From: Pseudozyma flocculosa PF-1
Lineage: Eukaryota; Basidiomycota; Ustilaginomycetes; Ustilaginales; Ustilaginaceae
Assembly: GCF_000417875.1 (NCBI RefSeq)
Contig: NW_006920886.1
Span: forward strand, 356,120 to 420,119
Direction: 5' to 3'
Length of the DNA: 64,000 nt
Position 1 is the stretch's first letter. The number at the start of each line of letters is the position of its first letter. Shown one piece after another: positions 1-11,144 of this stretch. Below the pieces are notes generated by a model, which was not told where the DNA came from, made no database searches, and worked only from the letters and a program-made list of their open reading frames with translations. The translations under genes and the position numbers were made by a program.

Positions 1-1395
1 GTCGAGCTCGCTCACGTTGAGCCGCACTCGCTCCGTCCGTTCGGACTCGTTGAGATCGTCGATTTCAATCTCGCGGTAGTAGCGAGCTTTGATCGCCTCG
101 ACATTCTCTCTCGCGGTGGGGTCGTTGGCGTCGTACTCCTCGCCCACGCCACCGACGACGCGGCGGGCGCGACGCTCGGCCTCCTCCTGCTCGCCCAGGG
201 CCGAGTCGAGCAGCGATTGGGAATGATCGTTGAAGCGGCGCATAAGCGGCAGCGTCCTGCGCTCGGCGCCGGCACGCATGGTCCAGTCCTTGGTGTTGCC
301 CGTCTCCTGGTGGTCCTCTTCGGTCGCCGCCAGGTCGAGCAAGCGGTCGTGCGGGTTGCGCAGGCGGCGCGGCTCGAGCTGGTCGTCCTCGTCCTCGAGG
401 TACTTGTCAAAGACGGGATCGTCCTGGACAATGTGCTCCGATGCAGCTGACCGCGCCGACGTGCGGAGGCGGTGGTACAGCTTGGACTGGAAGTAGCGCT
501 GCCAGAAGGCACTCTGGTCGAGCTTGGATGGCACGTTCTCCTCGTACGCGCGCGCGACGACGGGGAACTGCTCAAAAATGTCGGCGATGAGCTCGTTGGA
601 GACGTTGAGTTTGAGCTCGCCCGCCTCGTTGTGCGCGGGCTTGGGGTCTGCGAGGCGGGCGTTGCGGCCTCGGCGCTGCTCTAGCCTTGCGCGCTCTGCG
701 CGGATGAGCGCCTGGCGCTGTGGATGAGACCAAAAATCCTCGTCTTTCATGGCGCCGCCGATAACGACGACGTCCATGTGAAGGTTGCGCAGGTTCTTGT
801 CGGAACGGAGGACGCTGACGCGCAGCTTATTGTCTGTGAGGGGCATGAGCGGGTCTGAGGCCGTGTCGCTGCGCTTGGCGAAAGACTGTCCTGGTGAGCT
901 CAAGCCGGAGCTGGAGGCGACGTCCGGAGTGGCGACTCGCCTGGCAGCCGGGGCGGGCGATGAGGGGACCGAAGGTGGACGCGAGCTGGCGAAGCCCGCA
1001 GTGAGCGGGGTCGAGGAGCCGCTGGCGCTGGCGCTGGCGGCTGGCTGCTGCTGTGCTGCCCTGTTGTTCATGATGGCGGTGGTGAGCTCGCTTTTGAAGG
1101 CTTCGCGGTTGTCGAGAGCGGTCTGCGGCTCTGCGTTGAAGATGAGGAGCACCTTTGACTTGCCTGCGACCTGGGCGCCGTTTGCCAAAGCGACCATGAG
1201 AGCGGTCTGCTCTGCGCCCTGCTTCGATGTCTGGAGGCCGGCGATGTCGACGTAGTTGATGGTGAAGGCGGCGACGCTCGAGGATGTGGTCGAGGGGGTC
1301 CAGGAGAGGGTGCCGTTTGCGTGCGCGGCTAAGGTGCCGGCCACCTGCTTGAATGCGACGGCCGCATGCAGGTGTGCAGTGGAAGAGGTGGCCAT
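1..1395 (-). CDS. TFB1: TFIIH core subunit Tfb1/p62 (partial at its 3' end)
   Basis: The frame runs uninterrupted from an ATG at 1395 to the window edge, giving 465 residues without a stop, so the C-terminus lies outside. Tfb1 is a structural subunit of the TFIIH core and acts in RNA polymerase II initiation and nucleotide excision repair. The N-terminal ~110 residues have the pattern of the Tfb1/p62 PH-like domain. A Ser/Ala/Pro-rich linker follows. Two BSD-type segments are then visible: one with DEDFWSHPQRQALI near residue 217, and one with FEQFP and SAFWQRYFQSKLYHRLR at about residues 260-310. The last visible part, RYYREIEIDDLNESERTERV, also fits the family. No intron is needed. HID1 lies head-to-head 467 bases away. 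The assignment is strong because of the tandem BSD motifs in the right order. Confidence 0.93.
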   Translation of the reverse strand, partial: MATSSTAHLHAAVAFKQVAGTLAAHANGTLSWTPSTTSSSVAAFTINYVDIAGLQTSKQGAEQTALMVALANGAQVAGKSKVLLIFNAEPQTALDNREAFKSELTTAIMNNRAAQQQPAASASASGSSTPLTAGFASSRPPSVPSSPAPAARRVATPDVASSSGLSSPGQSFAKRSDTASDPLMPLTDNKLRVSVLRSDKNLRNLHMDVVVIGGAMKDEDFWSHPQRQALIRAERARLEQRRGRNARLADPKPAHNEAGELKLNVSNELIADIFEQFPVVARAYEENVPSKLDQSAFWQRYFQSKLYHRLRTSARSAASEHIVQDDPVFDKYLEDEDDQLEPRRLRNPHDRLLDLAATEEDHQETGNTKDWTMRAGAERRTLPLMRRFNDHSQSLLDSALGEQEEAERRARRVVGGVGEEYDANDPTARENVEAIKARYYREIEIDDLNESERTERVRLNVSELD

Positions 1396-1862
1396 GAGGG
1401 GAAATTTGGCGTCGAGGGAGTGGATTGCAGAAGATGTTGGCTGTGATGATGGAAGGAGGCTAGGGTGCGTGCGGGGAAGAGGCGAAGCCACAGGCCGGGG
1501 CAAGGGAGGGGTGGGCCATCAGGCCGGCTGGAAGCGGGCGCGGAAGTCACGAGTGAAGTTGCAAGTGGAGACGTCCGGATCCGCCCCAGTCGCAGCAACA
1601 GGCGCACGCTCATCAAGCTGTGCTGGCTGCGCACGAGCCGCCCTCGCTCCTCTTTGCCCGGGTCCCTTTCCTTCCCTCTCCCACCCCGGGACCACCATCG
1701 CATCGAGCCTTCTGAAGTCGGTCTTCGTCAACGCACCGGTCATCGTCAAGACACCTCACTCGACCATACCCGCAAGCGCAACAGCAATGGAAGGCTAGCC
1801 TGGAAAAGCAGCAGAACCGCAGTCTCATCCTCCCGCTCCGCCCCTCGACGCTGCCGGCCACG
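1396..1862. promoter_or_regulatory. Divergent promoter region, TFB1/HID1
   Basis: These 467 bases separate two head-to-head genes and must hold both promoters. The HID1-proximal side is rich in C/T and in CCGC/CCTC strings, as in many fungal leaders. I see no TATA box, repeat or RNA gene that I can defend. Confidence 0.5.
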
Positions 1863-4800
1863 ATGTTTTCCATACCCCGCCGTCTCCTCTTTGGCGACCA
1901 GTCCAAGCTCGACTTCAAGCTGGACGCCGTCAACGGATTCGCCCGGCTCTACAGCGAAAGGCATATCCCCTACCACGACAGCCGATACTGGTCCGGCTTC
2001 CTCCAATTCGACTCGCCCTCGGACATCTTTTCGCTGCTTAGCCTCGCAGACCTCCGAAAGGCCCGCCAGCATGCACCCGAGAACATCGTCACCCTCGTTC
2101 GCGTCCTCGTAGCCCACCTCGAGAGCCTCATCGTCGATCCCAGCTTCAGCCCGCCCCCGGCTTCCATGGCCGCACAGGCTTCTGCCGCGTCCTACCTCGG
2201 CAGCCTCTCGAGCTGGAGGATTCCCGGCACCGGCGCAGACTCGCAGCAGGGCCAGCAGGACCAACGAGACAGGGCTAGAGAGGCCCTCAACGTCGTACGC
2301 ATCCTGACCAGGACCTTGCCAGCTGTCCTTGAACACTCTGAGCCGGCTTTCGAGGCAGAAGTATTGTGGAGTCAGGCCCCCGCTGCCTACGACGAGTCGG
2401 CAGAGGCAAGGCCAGCCCAGGGGGCAACGTCAACCCCAGTGAAGCAGGCAGCGGCAGGCGCAGACGCAGCCACTGAGAGCCAATTCGTCATTGATGACGA
2501 TGACGACGAAGACGACGATGACGAGGCCGAAGGCGGAGCCAAGCGACGGAAGTCAGCAAACGGCGCCAAGGGCCCGACTAGCACAGACGAGGACCCGCTT
2601 CAAGCCCCTACCACGCCGTCAGTGCAAGGCGCGCGGGAGGACGAGGACGGAGTGCCGCCTGTTGCGCTAGGTGAACGCCTGATCCGCCTCACTATCGACC
2701 TTCTCTTCTGCTCTGGCTTCACGATACCCTGGACCGAAGAGCAGCTGACCGACCTGGCACCCGGCCGCTCGCCCAACAAGATCCACTACGCAATCTGGGA
2801 GGCCGGCGTGGGCAGCTCGGTCGACCTGCCAGGAACCACGCGCCAGCACACCGCGAATCGTAACGAGGTGCTCCGCCTCTTGCTCGTTCTCCTTTCCAAG
2901 AGCATCTACGTGCCGGCCGAAAAGCAGAGCTCCTTTGTCGACCCAGCGCTTCGCTTCACCGTTCAAGAGCTCGAGCGCGGCGTGCTGCTGCCGCTCATGT
3001 GCAGTCTGCTCAACACGAGCCTCGCCAACCCACGCAGCTCCGTCTCGGCCTGGCTCGGCCTCCCCAGCGTTGTCGGCGGCGGTGTCGGCAGCGGAGGGAG
3101 CGGTGGTGGCGGGGGTGGTGGACTCGGCAGCCTCGGCCTCGGCGGATCGAGCGGCGAAGAGGTGCAGACGTCGCTTGTCTCGCAGAGTCTGCAGGTGCTC
3201 GATGTGCTGCTCAGCTACGAGCCGCCGCAGCCCAGCGAAACCGACACCGCCAGCCTAAGCACCCTCGGCCCACCACAGCCGGGCCCGGGTGGCAAGAACA
3301 TTTTCCGCTTCTATCTCTCCAAGCTGCACCGCGAGGCCGACTTTGACTTCATCTGGACCGGCATGGCACGAAGCCTTGGCGAGCATGTCGCGTCGCCCAT
3401 CCAGATCCTTGCCATCCAGATCCCAACGACGGGCGGCAGCAGCCGGCGTAACGCGGGCGCCAACTGGCACCTGAACCAGGTGGCCGAGCGGCTCATGCTC
3501 CTGTGGCGCCTGCTAGAGCTCAACGCCAAGTTCCGCCACTACCTGCTCGACCACCCTCAGCGCGCGCCCGCGCTCGTCTCGTTCTTGCTCTACTTTGCCC
3601 TCACCTACAAGGACAACCTGGCACTTCAAGGCCTGGTGCGCCTGTGCGCCTTCATGCTGCAAGACGTGTCAAGCCATCGCGACCTGGGCGTACAGCTGGC
3701 TAAGCCGGGCAGCGCATCGCGCGTCCAGCTGCCCATGTCGAGGCTCGGTCTGGTGCCCGGCGCTACGGCCATCGACGCGCTCGTCCAAGCCGTCTACTCG
3801 CTCATTGCAACCACAAAGGGCCAGCTATCGAGCCTTTACCCGCCCCTGCTCATCACGCTCACTAACACCGCCCCGAGCTGGCGGTCTCTCTCGATTACCT
3901 CGTCGACCCGCCTCATCCACCTGCTCCGCTCGTTTTCCCAGCCGGCCTTCCTGCTCTCGGATGAGAACAACCCGCGCCTCCTCTTCTACGTCCTCGAGAC
4001 GATCAACTCGGTCTTTGCGGTGCAGTATGCGGCCAACCCCAACCTGGTCTACGCCTTTGTGCTCGCGCATAAGCTCCTCCCGCCGCTCGAGCATTTCAGC
4101 CTGAGGCGCGGGGTCGAAGAGGTGTGGAAGAAGCGCAGGGCGCTCGGCACAGATACCCGCGATTGGTTCGAGGGCGCGCCGAGGCTCGAAAAGGTGCCGC
4201 TACCTCCGCCGACATCGTCGTCTTCGCCTTCGTCATCGTCGGTCCCGGTCCCTGACGAAACCGCGTCTGGGACAACTCCGACGGCAGATGGGGAAAAGGC
4301 CGACGACGACGAGCGTGGCGATCGACCGGCAACCGCGCTGGAGAAGGGGAAAATGCGTCGCATCTCGACTTCATCGTCATCGACGGCGGCAGCGGCAACA
4401 GCAGCGGCCGCCGCGGCCGCGGGAGGCGAGTGGCAGAGCGAGTTGTCCAAGTACTCGGACGAGACCGTCGAAGCAGCGGCGCGCAAGTACATTGGCAAGA
4501 ACGGCTTCCGGCCCACCCAGGCGTGGGTCGAGAGCTGGCAGTCTGGGTAAGTCTGTGCAATCGCTCGCCGAGCTTCTGTCGTCGTCCCGTGTCGAAATGG
4601 AGATATGATGCTGACCCCATACAAATTGGTGAAAATCGGTCCCTTCCTTCTCGCGACGACGATTCAGGTTACCGTTGCATCCGCTCCGTCTCGTCATCGA
4701 CCGGCTGCTTCCCGAAGTGGAACGGATCGCATCCGGCGCCGATGGATCGTCTTCCCAGTCCAACCCCGCCGGCGGCGGTGGCAATGTCGACGAAAAGGTG

Positions 4801-5422
4801 CTCGCCTTTATCCGCGAGCAGGACATGACCGGCTTCCTGCCCCCGCCACCCAACGGTATCCGTGAGTGACATCTTCGGTCCTTTGATGGTTGAGCGGCCT
4901 CATCGACGCGGGCGGGATAGTCGCTAGACTGCCCTCTTCCCTCTTCCACGATGCGATCGGCCAACCTTGCATGCGTCGTACAGATCCGAGACCGTGGCAA
5001 TGGACGCTCCATGCTTCCATCTGGCTCAAGAGCTACCTGTGGGGCACGATCTACGTCTCGAGCCTACTGCCCTAGTAAGTCCCCCCACTTCGCCTCCTTG
5101 ACTCAGAGATCGATGCACTGACACCCCGACCGTTCCGCCATCTTTCAGCGGCGTGTGGGCAGATACCCAGATAGCCCTCTTCCGCATCCACGAACGTCCA
5201 GACCCAAGCGCCGCCGCTCACAGGGCGCCGCCGGCTTCGGGATCCAGCACGCCCTCTTCCACGCCGGCCTCGAACCCTATCGCGTCAACGACTGGCGGTG
5301 GTGGATTGAGCGATGCGACGAGACAGGATCTCGGCCTCGCCACGCCCTCGTCGGCCAAAAACGAGAACGCAGCGGCAAGCAAGGACGACGAGACAAAGGC
5401 GGAGGAAGTCGAGATGAAGTAG
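1863..5422 (+). CDS. HID1: HID1-domain protein (Golgi/vesicle trafficking), four exons
   Basis: Proposed exons are 1863-4546, 4668-4861, 4984-5074 and 5149-5422, giving 1080 residues. All introns are GT-AG and all junctions keep phase. HID1 (Ftp105 in fission yeast) is a peripheral Golgi protein that acts in trafficking and dense-core vesicle formation in animals. The N-terminus (LLFGDQSKLDFKLDAVNGFA), the LTRTLP block and the LIRLTIDLLFCSGF block match the family. Splicing the three small exons restores the diagnostic C-terminus: WLKSYLWGTIYV, then GVWADTQIALFRI, against animal WFRTYMWGVIYL and WYDTDVKLFEI. Fungal additions are an acidic DDDDEDDDDE tract near residue 210, a glycine-rich loop near residue 410, a polyalanine stretch near residue 840 and a ~75-residue tail. 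Human HID1 has about 790 residues. The gene converges on the bHLH gene, which ends 134 bases downstream. Confidence 0.93.
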
Positions 5423-5556
5423 ATTCCGCTTGCTTTGTCTGCACCGACGTCGCGCTGCTTCCACCACGCCGTCATCGTCGAGACAGGCTCGATGGAAGCG
5501 AGATTGGCGCTCGAAGGCAGGACACGGTATTGATATCTCGATGGCGGCCAAAGTCT

Positions 5557-8386
5557 TTAGTCGATCTGCATCGGCACCCTCGCCACGTCCTCGACCGTAT
5601 TGTCCGAGAGCACATCGTCCTCGCGCGCCTCTGCCGCCGGCTCATCTCCCTCCTCGCCCTCGAGCGCACCGTCGAGGGCGAGGTGCGGCGGCGAATTGAG
5701 CAGCTCATCGCCCTCATCCTCATCCTCGACACCCCTCACCTCGTCCGCTGCCCCCGCTGCGCCGCCATGCGCATACCCTCGGCGGAACTCGACCGCCGTC
5801 CTGCGTCCGAACGGGTCAAAGTTGGTCGTCATCGGCCTCGCACCGCCCGGCGCGGATCCGGGCACCCTCCGCAGCGGATCGTCGCGGAAGGAGGACGACG
5901 ACGTCGAGTGGATCGGACGGAACTGGGGCGAGGTAAAGTAGAGCGGGTGTCGGTGTCCCGCGCTGCTGCCGAGGTCGTACGACGACGACAGGTCGGTCGG
6001 TCGCGCCCCGACGCGTGTCTGCGAAGAGGCGCGGACCGACGAGACGGGCCGCATCACCTCGGGCGACGTGCTAAAATTGAGCAGCAACGCCGCGGCCGAC
6101 GTGTCGCTATCGGCCAACCCGGGCACCGCGCGGTGGTCAGCATGACCTGCGGAGCCGTCGGGAGCCCCCGATGAAGCCTCGACATCGCCGGCGTCCCTTC
6201 GAGATGGCGACGGCGTGTTGCCGCTGCTGCTGATGGCAGTCTCGGACGACCGCGGCGAGCGCGTCTCGCGCATCCCGCTCTCGGCGCCGTAGCTCGAGTA
6301 GGGCGTCACGCTCGCCGTGCTCGTTCGCGCCCGGCTCGCGGCAGAGTAGGCCAGCGGGTTGAACGGGACAAAGTTGGGCGACTTGAGCGAGAGCTGCTTG
6401 AAGAGGAACGAGCTCGAGTCGCGCCTCTGCGGATCGCCTGGCGTGGGCGCTGTTGCCGAAGCCGCAGCAGCACCAGTGCTGGGCATCGGGCCGTGCGAGG
6501 ATAGGGGCAGCGCGGCCGGCGGCAGGGGCTGGAAGCCGTAGGCCTTGTCCGTCCGCTTGGAGCCCATGTCGCCGAGGAGGATGGGCGACTCGGCGCTGAG
6601 CGACATCATGGGCGACGACATGGTCGTCATGGCAGTCGTCGCCGGCGAGATGAGGAGCGGCGTGTTGTGGCCGAGGCTCATGATCGGCGACGTCTCATCG
6701 CTGTCGCGGCTGGAGCTGCTCGAGCCGTGCGCTCGGCGGCCGCGAGCCGACGATGACGCTGCCCCGCGCTGCACGGCGGGACGGATGGATGCGGGGCGGG
6801 TGGCGGTGCTCGTCCGTCGCTTCGCCATCGGCTGTTGACCCTCGTCGGCAAGCTCGTCATCGCCGTCGTCGTCGTCGTCGAGACCACTAGCGTCGCCGTC
6901 TTCATCATGACCCGCGTTCGCACGCGCCTCACGGCCCTCCTCCTTGGTCTCGCCAACGATCGACCTAGTCGGATCGGCGGTCTGTGATACCGATGAACGC
7001 GCTGATGTGGCGGCGGCGGCGACTTCGGCGGATGAAGATGGCACAGGTGCGCCCTCGACGCCGAAAGGGTTATCGGCCGTGGGGATCCACGTCGGCTTCT
7101 TGCCCGTTTCGAGCTCCTCGATCCTCGCCTTGAGCTCAAAAATGTGGTTGATGGCATGGGTGAGCACCTCGAGCTTGTGCAGGCCGAGCTCCTCGTCCTT
7201 GTCGTTGTCGCCCGCCTTTTTGGGCTCAGGCTTCTTGCGATTGCGCTTTCGCTTCGGCTTGCCCGTCGCCGCGTCGATGAGCGTCTTGGGCGCGCCGCCA
7301 GCCGCGATCCGTGCCGCCTCCTCCTCCTCCTCCTGCCGCTGCCGCCGTCGGTCCTCGAGCTCCTTTGCGCACGCTGGCACGATGGAGCGCAGCGTGACGA
7401 GGCGGTCGTTGATCTTTTCCCGCCGCCGCCTTTCGATCTGGCTGTGCGTCGCCCTCCGCTTTGAGTCGCGGCCGCTCTTCTTGGGCGAGCCGTCGGCACC
7501 ATCCTCGACACCGGCATCGTCGGCCGTAGCGGCATCGACAGCGGCAGTGGCGGTGGCGGGGACGGAAGCTGGTTGCGCGGGCGAGGTCAGGACGGTATTG
7601 AAGAAGCCCTTGCTGGGTCCTGCCACGGGCTGGGCGGCCGTGGCAGCGCCCTTCTCGGCCAGGGCCCGCTTGAGACTGCCAGCAGGAGGATGGATGAGTG
7701 AGGAGGTCGTCAGGCACCGCCGGCTTTTTGCGAGCGCGACCGAGATGACAACTCACACTGCACCGTCCTGGGCACGAGGGATAGAATCGACAAACATGAC
7801 CTTGCCCTTGAGCTGCCGAAAGGCGGGCTGTGACAGTTTCAAAGGCGATGGGGTCGGGAGCGCGCACCGTCAGCCCTCGTCCAAGCGGAAACCGGAGCTC
7901 TGCCGCACCTCGCGCAACCGCGCGTCGAGAACTCACGGCGTGGTCAGCCAGGTATTTTGTGAGCTCCGTCTTCATCTTCTTGGACTCCTTCTCGCCGCCC
8001 TTGAGCGCCCGGTCTCTGCCCACGCCGCTGAGCGCTACATACGCTGTAGGCGAGGGAGGGGTCGTGTGGCCAGCGGCTCGGGCTCCCGCTAGCGCATCGG
8101 ACGCCAGCACCGCGCAGTCACGGACGAGCGGGTGGGCAGAGAGGTGGTGTTCGAGGCGATCAAGGAGGAGAACGGCACCCTTGTACTCGATTCGGTCGCC
8201 GACGAGAGCTGTAGCCAGGTGACCACCCATGCTGCTGCTGCCGGCGCTGACACTGCTGGTGCTGGTGCTGGTGCTGGTGCTACTGTGACCCGCAAAGGAG
8301 CCGCGATGAGGCTCGAGCGCGTACCCAGGTGCGGCGATCGCGGCAGGGTGAGGATGGTGATAGTGGCCGAGGAGCGGATAGGACAT
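5557..8386 (-). CDS. bHLH transcription factor with an N-terminal adenylate-forming-enzyme C-terminal module
   Basis: Proposed exons, in transcript order, are 8386-7937, 7827-7757 and 7675-5557 (complement), giving 879 residues. Both introns are GT-AG and all phases agree. The large exon has no in-frame ATG before the bHLH, so an upstream exon is required. Residues ~64-184 resemble the C-terminal subdomain of 4-coumarate/acyl-CoA ligases: IEYKGAVLLLDRLEHHLSAH, then FRQLKGKVMFVDSIP and AQDGAVLKRALAEK. The usual SGK lysine is replaced by Ala173. Residues ~245-362 form a bHLH. His251, Glu255 and Arg259 in THSQIERRRREK are the group-B (CACGTG) contacts, and the region looks USF-like. The loop is about 60 residues, with Glu-rich and Lys/Arg-rich blocks, and helix 2 is LHKLEVLTHAINHIFELKAR. 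The rest is Ser/Pro-rich and probably disordered. The target genes are unknown. It could be a regulator that senses an adenylate or acyl ligand, but that is speculation. Confidence 0.85.
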
Positions 8387-10091
8387 CCTGGCAGAGAGGT
8401 CGCAAGCGGCTGTTGCTGCCGGTTCGTGGCTTCTCTGCAGCCGGTCGATGCCCAAAACGCGAGCTCCGTGGTGCTAGGAGCGAAGCTCTTGTGCCTCGAA
8501 CGCAGGAACGGAAGCTATGACGAGCTTTGCTCGAGGACGCTGGACGGGTCGGCGTGTCGAGAGATAGGCCGTGAGCGTGAGGGACAGGGCGATGGTGGTC
8601 GAAGAGCGAAGAGGTCAAAGTTGTCGGCTGAAGAAGAGGAAGGCTATACTGCTGGTAGTCTGTGGGGCGGGGCAAACACTTGCTTGCTCGTCAGACCCGG
8701 GTCGAGGCAGATCACTGGGGAGAGAAGGATCACAGCCGAACGGTCCAGTCGATGGAACAAGCTTCGAAGGACGGGTGTGACCAGGTCATCTTCCGACAGG
8801 CGAAGCCTGGCAGGACGACGAAGGGTACGTGGCAAAGATAGACCCTCCCGGCTGCGAGCGAGAAGGCAAGCAGAGGCTACGTTGAGCTTCGAGACGTGGG
8901 TCGGAAGCCAGTCCGCACGCCCGTGCCAAGGTTGCGATGTTGCAGAATCACAGGCTGGACCTCTGACTAGCTCCAGCACAGTTCGAGGACACCGCAAGGG
9001 GACAGTCAGTCGACGTTGCTCAATTGGCTCCCTGACCGTGTCAAGCGTAGCTGATGATCAAGGGGACCTGGGCGACAAGGGGGGCCGGGAGTCCGGGGGT
9101 AGGGTTGGGGGTCGAGGATGGGCATGCTCGTGTGCAGCCTGCGCCCCGCCTGGCCTTTCACGGCGCCCGCGCTCCCATCGTCCAGCGAGGGCAAGAGAGA
9201 ACGTGAGCAGCGCTGGCTTGGCCGTCGGATCGTCCGACCCTGGTTGCGTGCTGGGCTTCCACTCGACGGGACAGAGGCAAGAAGCAAACAGGCAAGCAGC
9301 CAAGCAGACGGCAGGGCCGAGGGCGAGGGGCGAGCGGGGTGAGAGTCACACGAGCTGTCCACGTTCGCAGCGGCCGGCCAAAGCGCACAGGGGCCCGGGC
9401 CCCAGGCAGGGAACGTGCTCACCCAACCTCGGCCACCGCCCGCCCCCAATTTTGGCAACACGCCGGCCGGAGAGCAAGAGCAAAGGAGAGCTCTAACGCT
9501 GCGAGCGACTGCGAGAGATGGACAGGCCGCTGGCACCAACCCCAGATTCGACAACGACCGGCACTCCCGATGGAGGGCCTCCTCAGCGGTAACTTACAGA
9601 CGGAGCGGATGGGGAAGGAGGGCGCTCCTCTCGTCCGAATGCCAGCATCGCCGAGCTCCCTCGATGCAGCACTTAGACCTGCGCTCGCTCCGCCCGCCTC
9701 CAACGGTCCGGTCCTTTCTCCCATCATGAGTGCCCCTCCAAAAAGCCAAGTCACTCTTCTACCAAACACAGCCGCGCAGTCGTTGGCAGCGGCTGTCGAG
9801 GGTGGCCAATACGCGCGACAGGGCCATCGTCTTATACCGAGCACGGACAGGATACGTAGCCCTTGCTCGTTCGCAGGTGGGAGCTCAGTTGTTGGCATTG
9901 GCGGTAATCTCTGTATCAGAAGCTGACGGCAACGACACGAGTGCAAGCGTGCATGGTCGTGCGGACGAAGAGGTCACGGCCTTCGAGGCGGCGAGGAGCT
10001 GTCCAGCCGTAGTCGCCGCGCTTGAGCCTGCTGGTTGTGCTTGCACATCATGGTCGATGAGCGTCGTGCTGGCACGAGTCAAAGCCAGCGC
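8387..10091. other. Intergenic region upstream of the bHLH gene
   Basis: This 1.7 kb lies between two minus-strand genes and should contain the bHLH promoter and leader plus the ATP15 3' UTR. A CTCTGCCAG directly before the bHLH ATG could be a leader-intron acceptor. Open frames on both strands are compositionally biased and show no family resemblance. A short CCCCCAATTTTGG element sits near 9443-9455. I see no RNA gene. Confidence 0.5.
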
Positions 10092-11144
10092 TTACTGCTG
10101 CTGCTTCTTCTCAGCCTCGGCCATGTTGACCTGGTGGGGAAATAGCGGAGAGGGACGTTGCGGCGGGCGCGAGAGCGAGCGATCAGCACATGGTCCATGG
10201 CGGCAGGTCAACTTGAGAGCATGCGAGCGTCAAGAGGATCATCCGTGACCCGTCTACCCTTCATCCGCGGCGCCTTCGAGTGCGATGGGCTTCCCGTCGG
10301 CGTCATCTCGCCCGTAGCCATCTGAAACTGCATCGGCGCAGCAAGGAAGGGCTTGCGCACCGGTCGATCGCCTGCCGAGGAGGCGACCGCAACGTCGTGC
10401 ACCGTAGGTTCACGCTGAGCTGGCCATCCGCGAATGACCGCAAGAGCTGGACCGATGCTGCCAGAAGCGCGACACGGCCAGCCAGCACCATGCATGCCAA
10501 GGTCTCGCAGGTCCATGGCTGCACATCCTGCTTCCCCAGGGGACCCTTCCATGATGCACGACAGGATACCCTCCACTTCGTTCCGACATCGTCGCTTGTC
10601 ATGAGGGCACTCACGTTGTCGCCGGCCTTGCCCTCCTTCCACTCCTGGTATCGGAGGGCCATGTAGCCACGTCGCTCGGCAGTGGCACGCTGCTCCTCCT
10701 TGAGGACCTCGCGGGTGGCCCGCGCAGCGATCGAAGTGTACTTGTTGAAGCTGCAGGGGCGGTACGAATGAGGCATGGTCGAGGCAGAGTGTCGTCGGAA
10801 GGAGGTTGCCCGAGGTGTCAAGGTCGGCAGCAAAGATCAGGGTAGACGTGGTGTCGAGTCGTCAGAGACGGATCAAAGTCGAGGGCAGTTGAGAGGCGGT
10901 CGATCCAGGGCGATCACATGGATGAAAGACGGGCGACAGACAGCATGAGAGCGTCGTCGGATCGGTGTAGAATATCCGGGTAGCATATGAAGATTTGGAG
11001 CAAGGAGGAGGAAGCGATGTCGAGTCAGTGCCTCCATCCAACGGCTACCAGACTGTCACCGCCAGTGCTACCAGGCCATCTTCAACCCTGAGACTGCGCA
11101 TCGACTACTCACGTGAAGTGGGCTCTCCAGGAAGCGGCAGACAT
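10092..11144 (-). CDS. ATP15: Mitochondrial F1-ATP synthase epsilon subunit, three exons
   Basis: Proposed exons, in transcript order, are 11144-11113, 10750-10615 and 10130-10092 (complement), giving 68 residues, the normal size for this subunit. It is part of the F1 central stalk with gamma and delta. The 10-codon first exon reads MSAASWRAHFT, the canonical start of the family (M-S-A-W-R-A-x). It joins in phase to FNKYTSIAARATREVLKEEQ and then WKEGKAGDN. The last exon adds VNMAEAEKKQQQ. An ATG also precedes the middle exon (MPHSYRPCS...), but CCCCTGCAG there is a strong acceptor and the spliced start fits the family better. The first intron is 362 bases and the second 484 bases, long for this window, so a missed small exon in the second cannot be excluded. 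Mature eukaryotic epsilon needs no cleaved presequence, which agrees with the short N-terminus. Confidence 0.9.

Noticed and set aside
7676..7756. bHLH gene and adenylate-forming-like exons as two separate genes
   Set aside because: Donor GTGAGT and acceptor CTGGCAG give matching phases, the bHLH exon lacks an in-frame start, and the first exons would end without a stop. Still open to test by RNA.
8132..9496. 454-residue plus-strand open frame overlapping the bHLH first exon
   Set aside because: It is antisense to the conserved adenylate-forming module and has no family resemblance. The remainder lies in non-coding DNA.
10615..10773. ATP15 starting at the ATG (MPHSYRPCS...) just before the middle exon
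   Set aside because: CCCCTGCAG immediately before the conserved FNKY is a strong acceptor, and the upstream exon MSAASWRAHF gives the canonical family start in phase.
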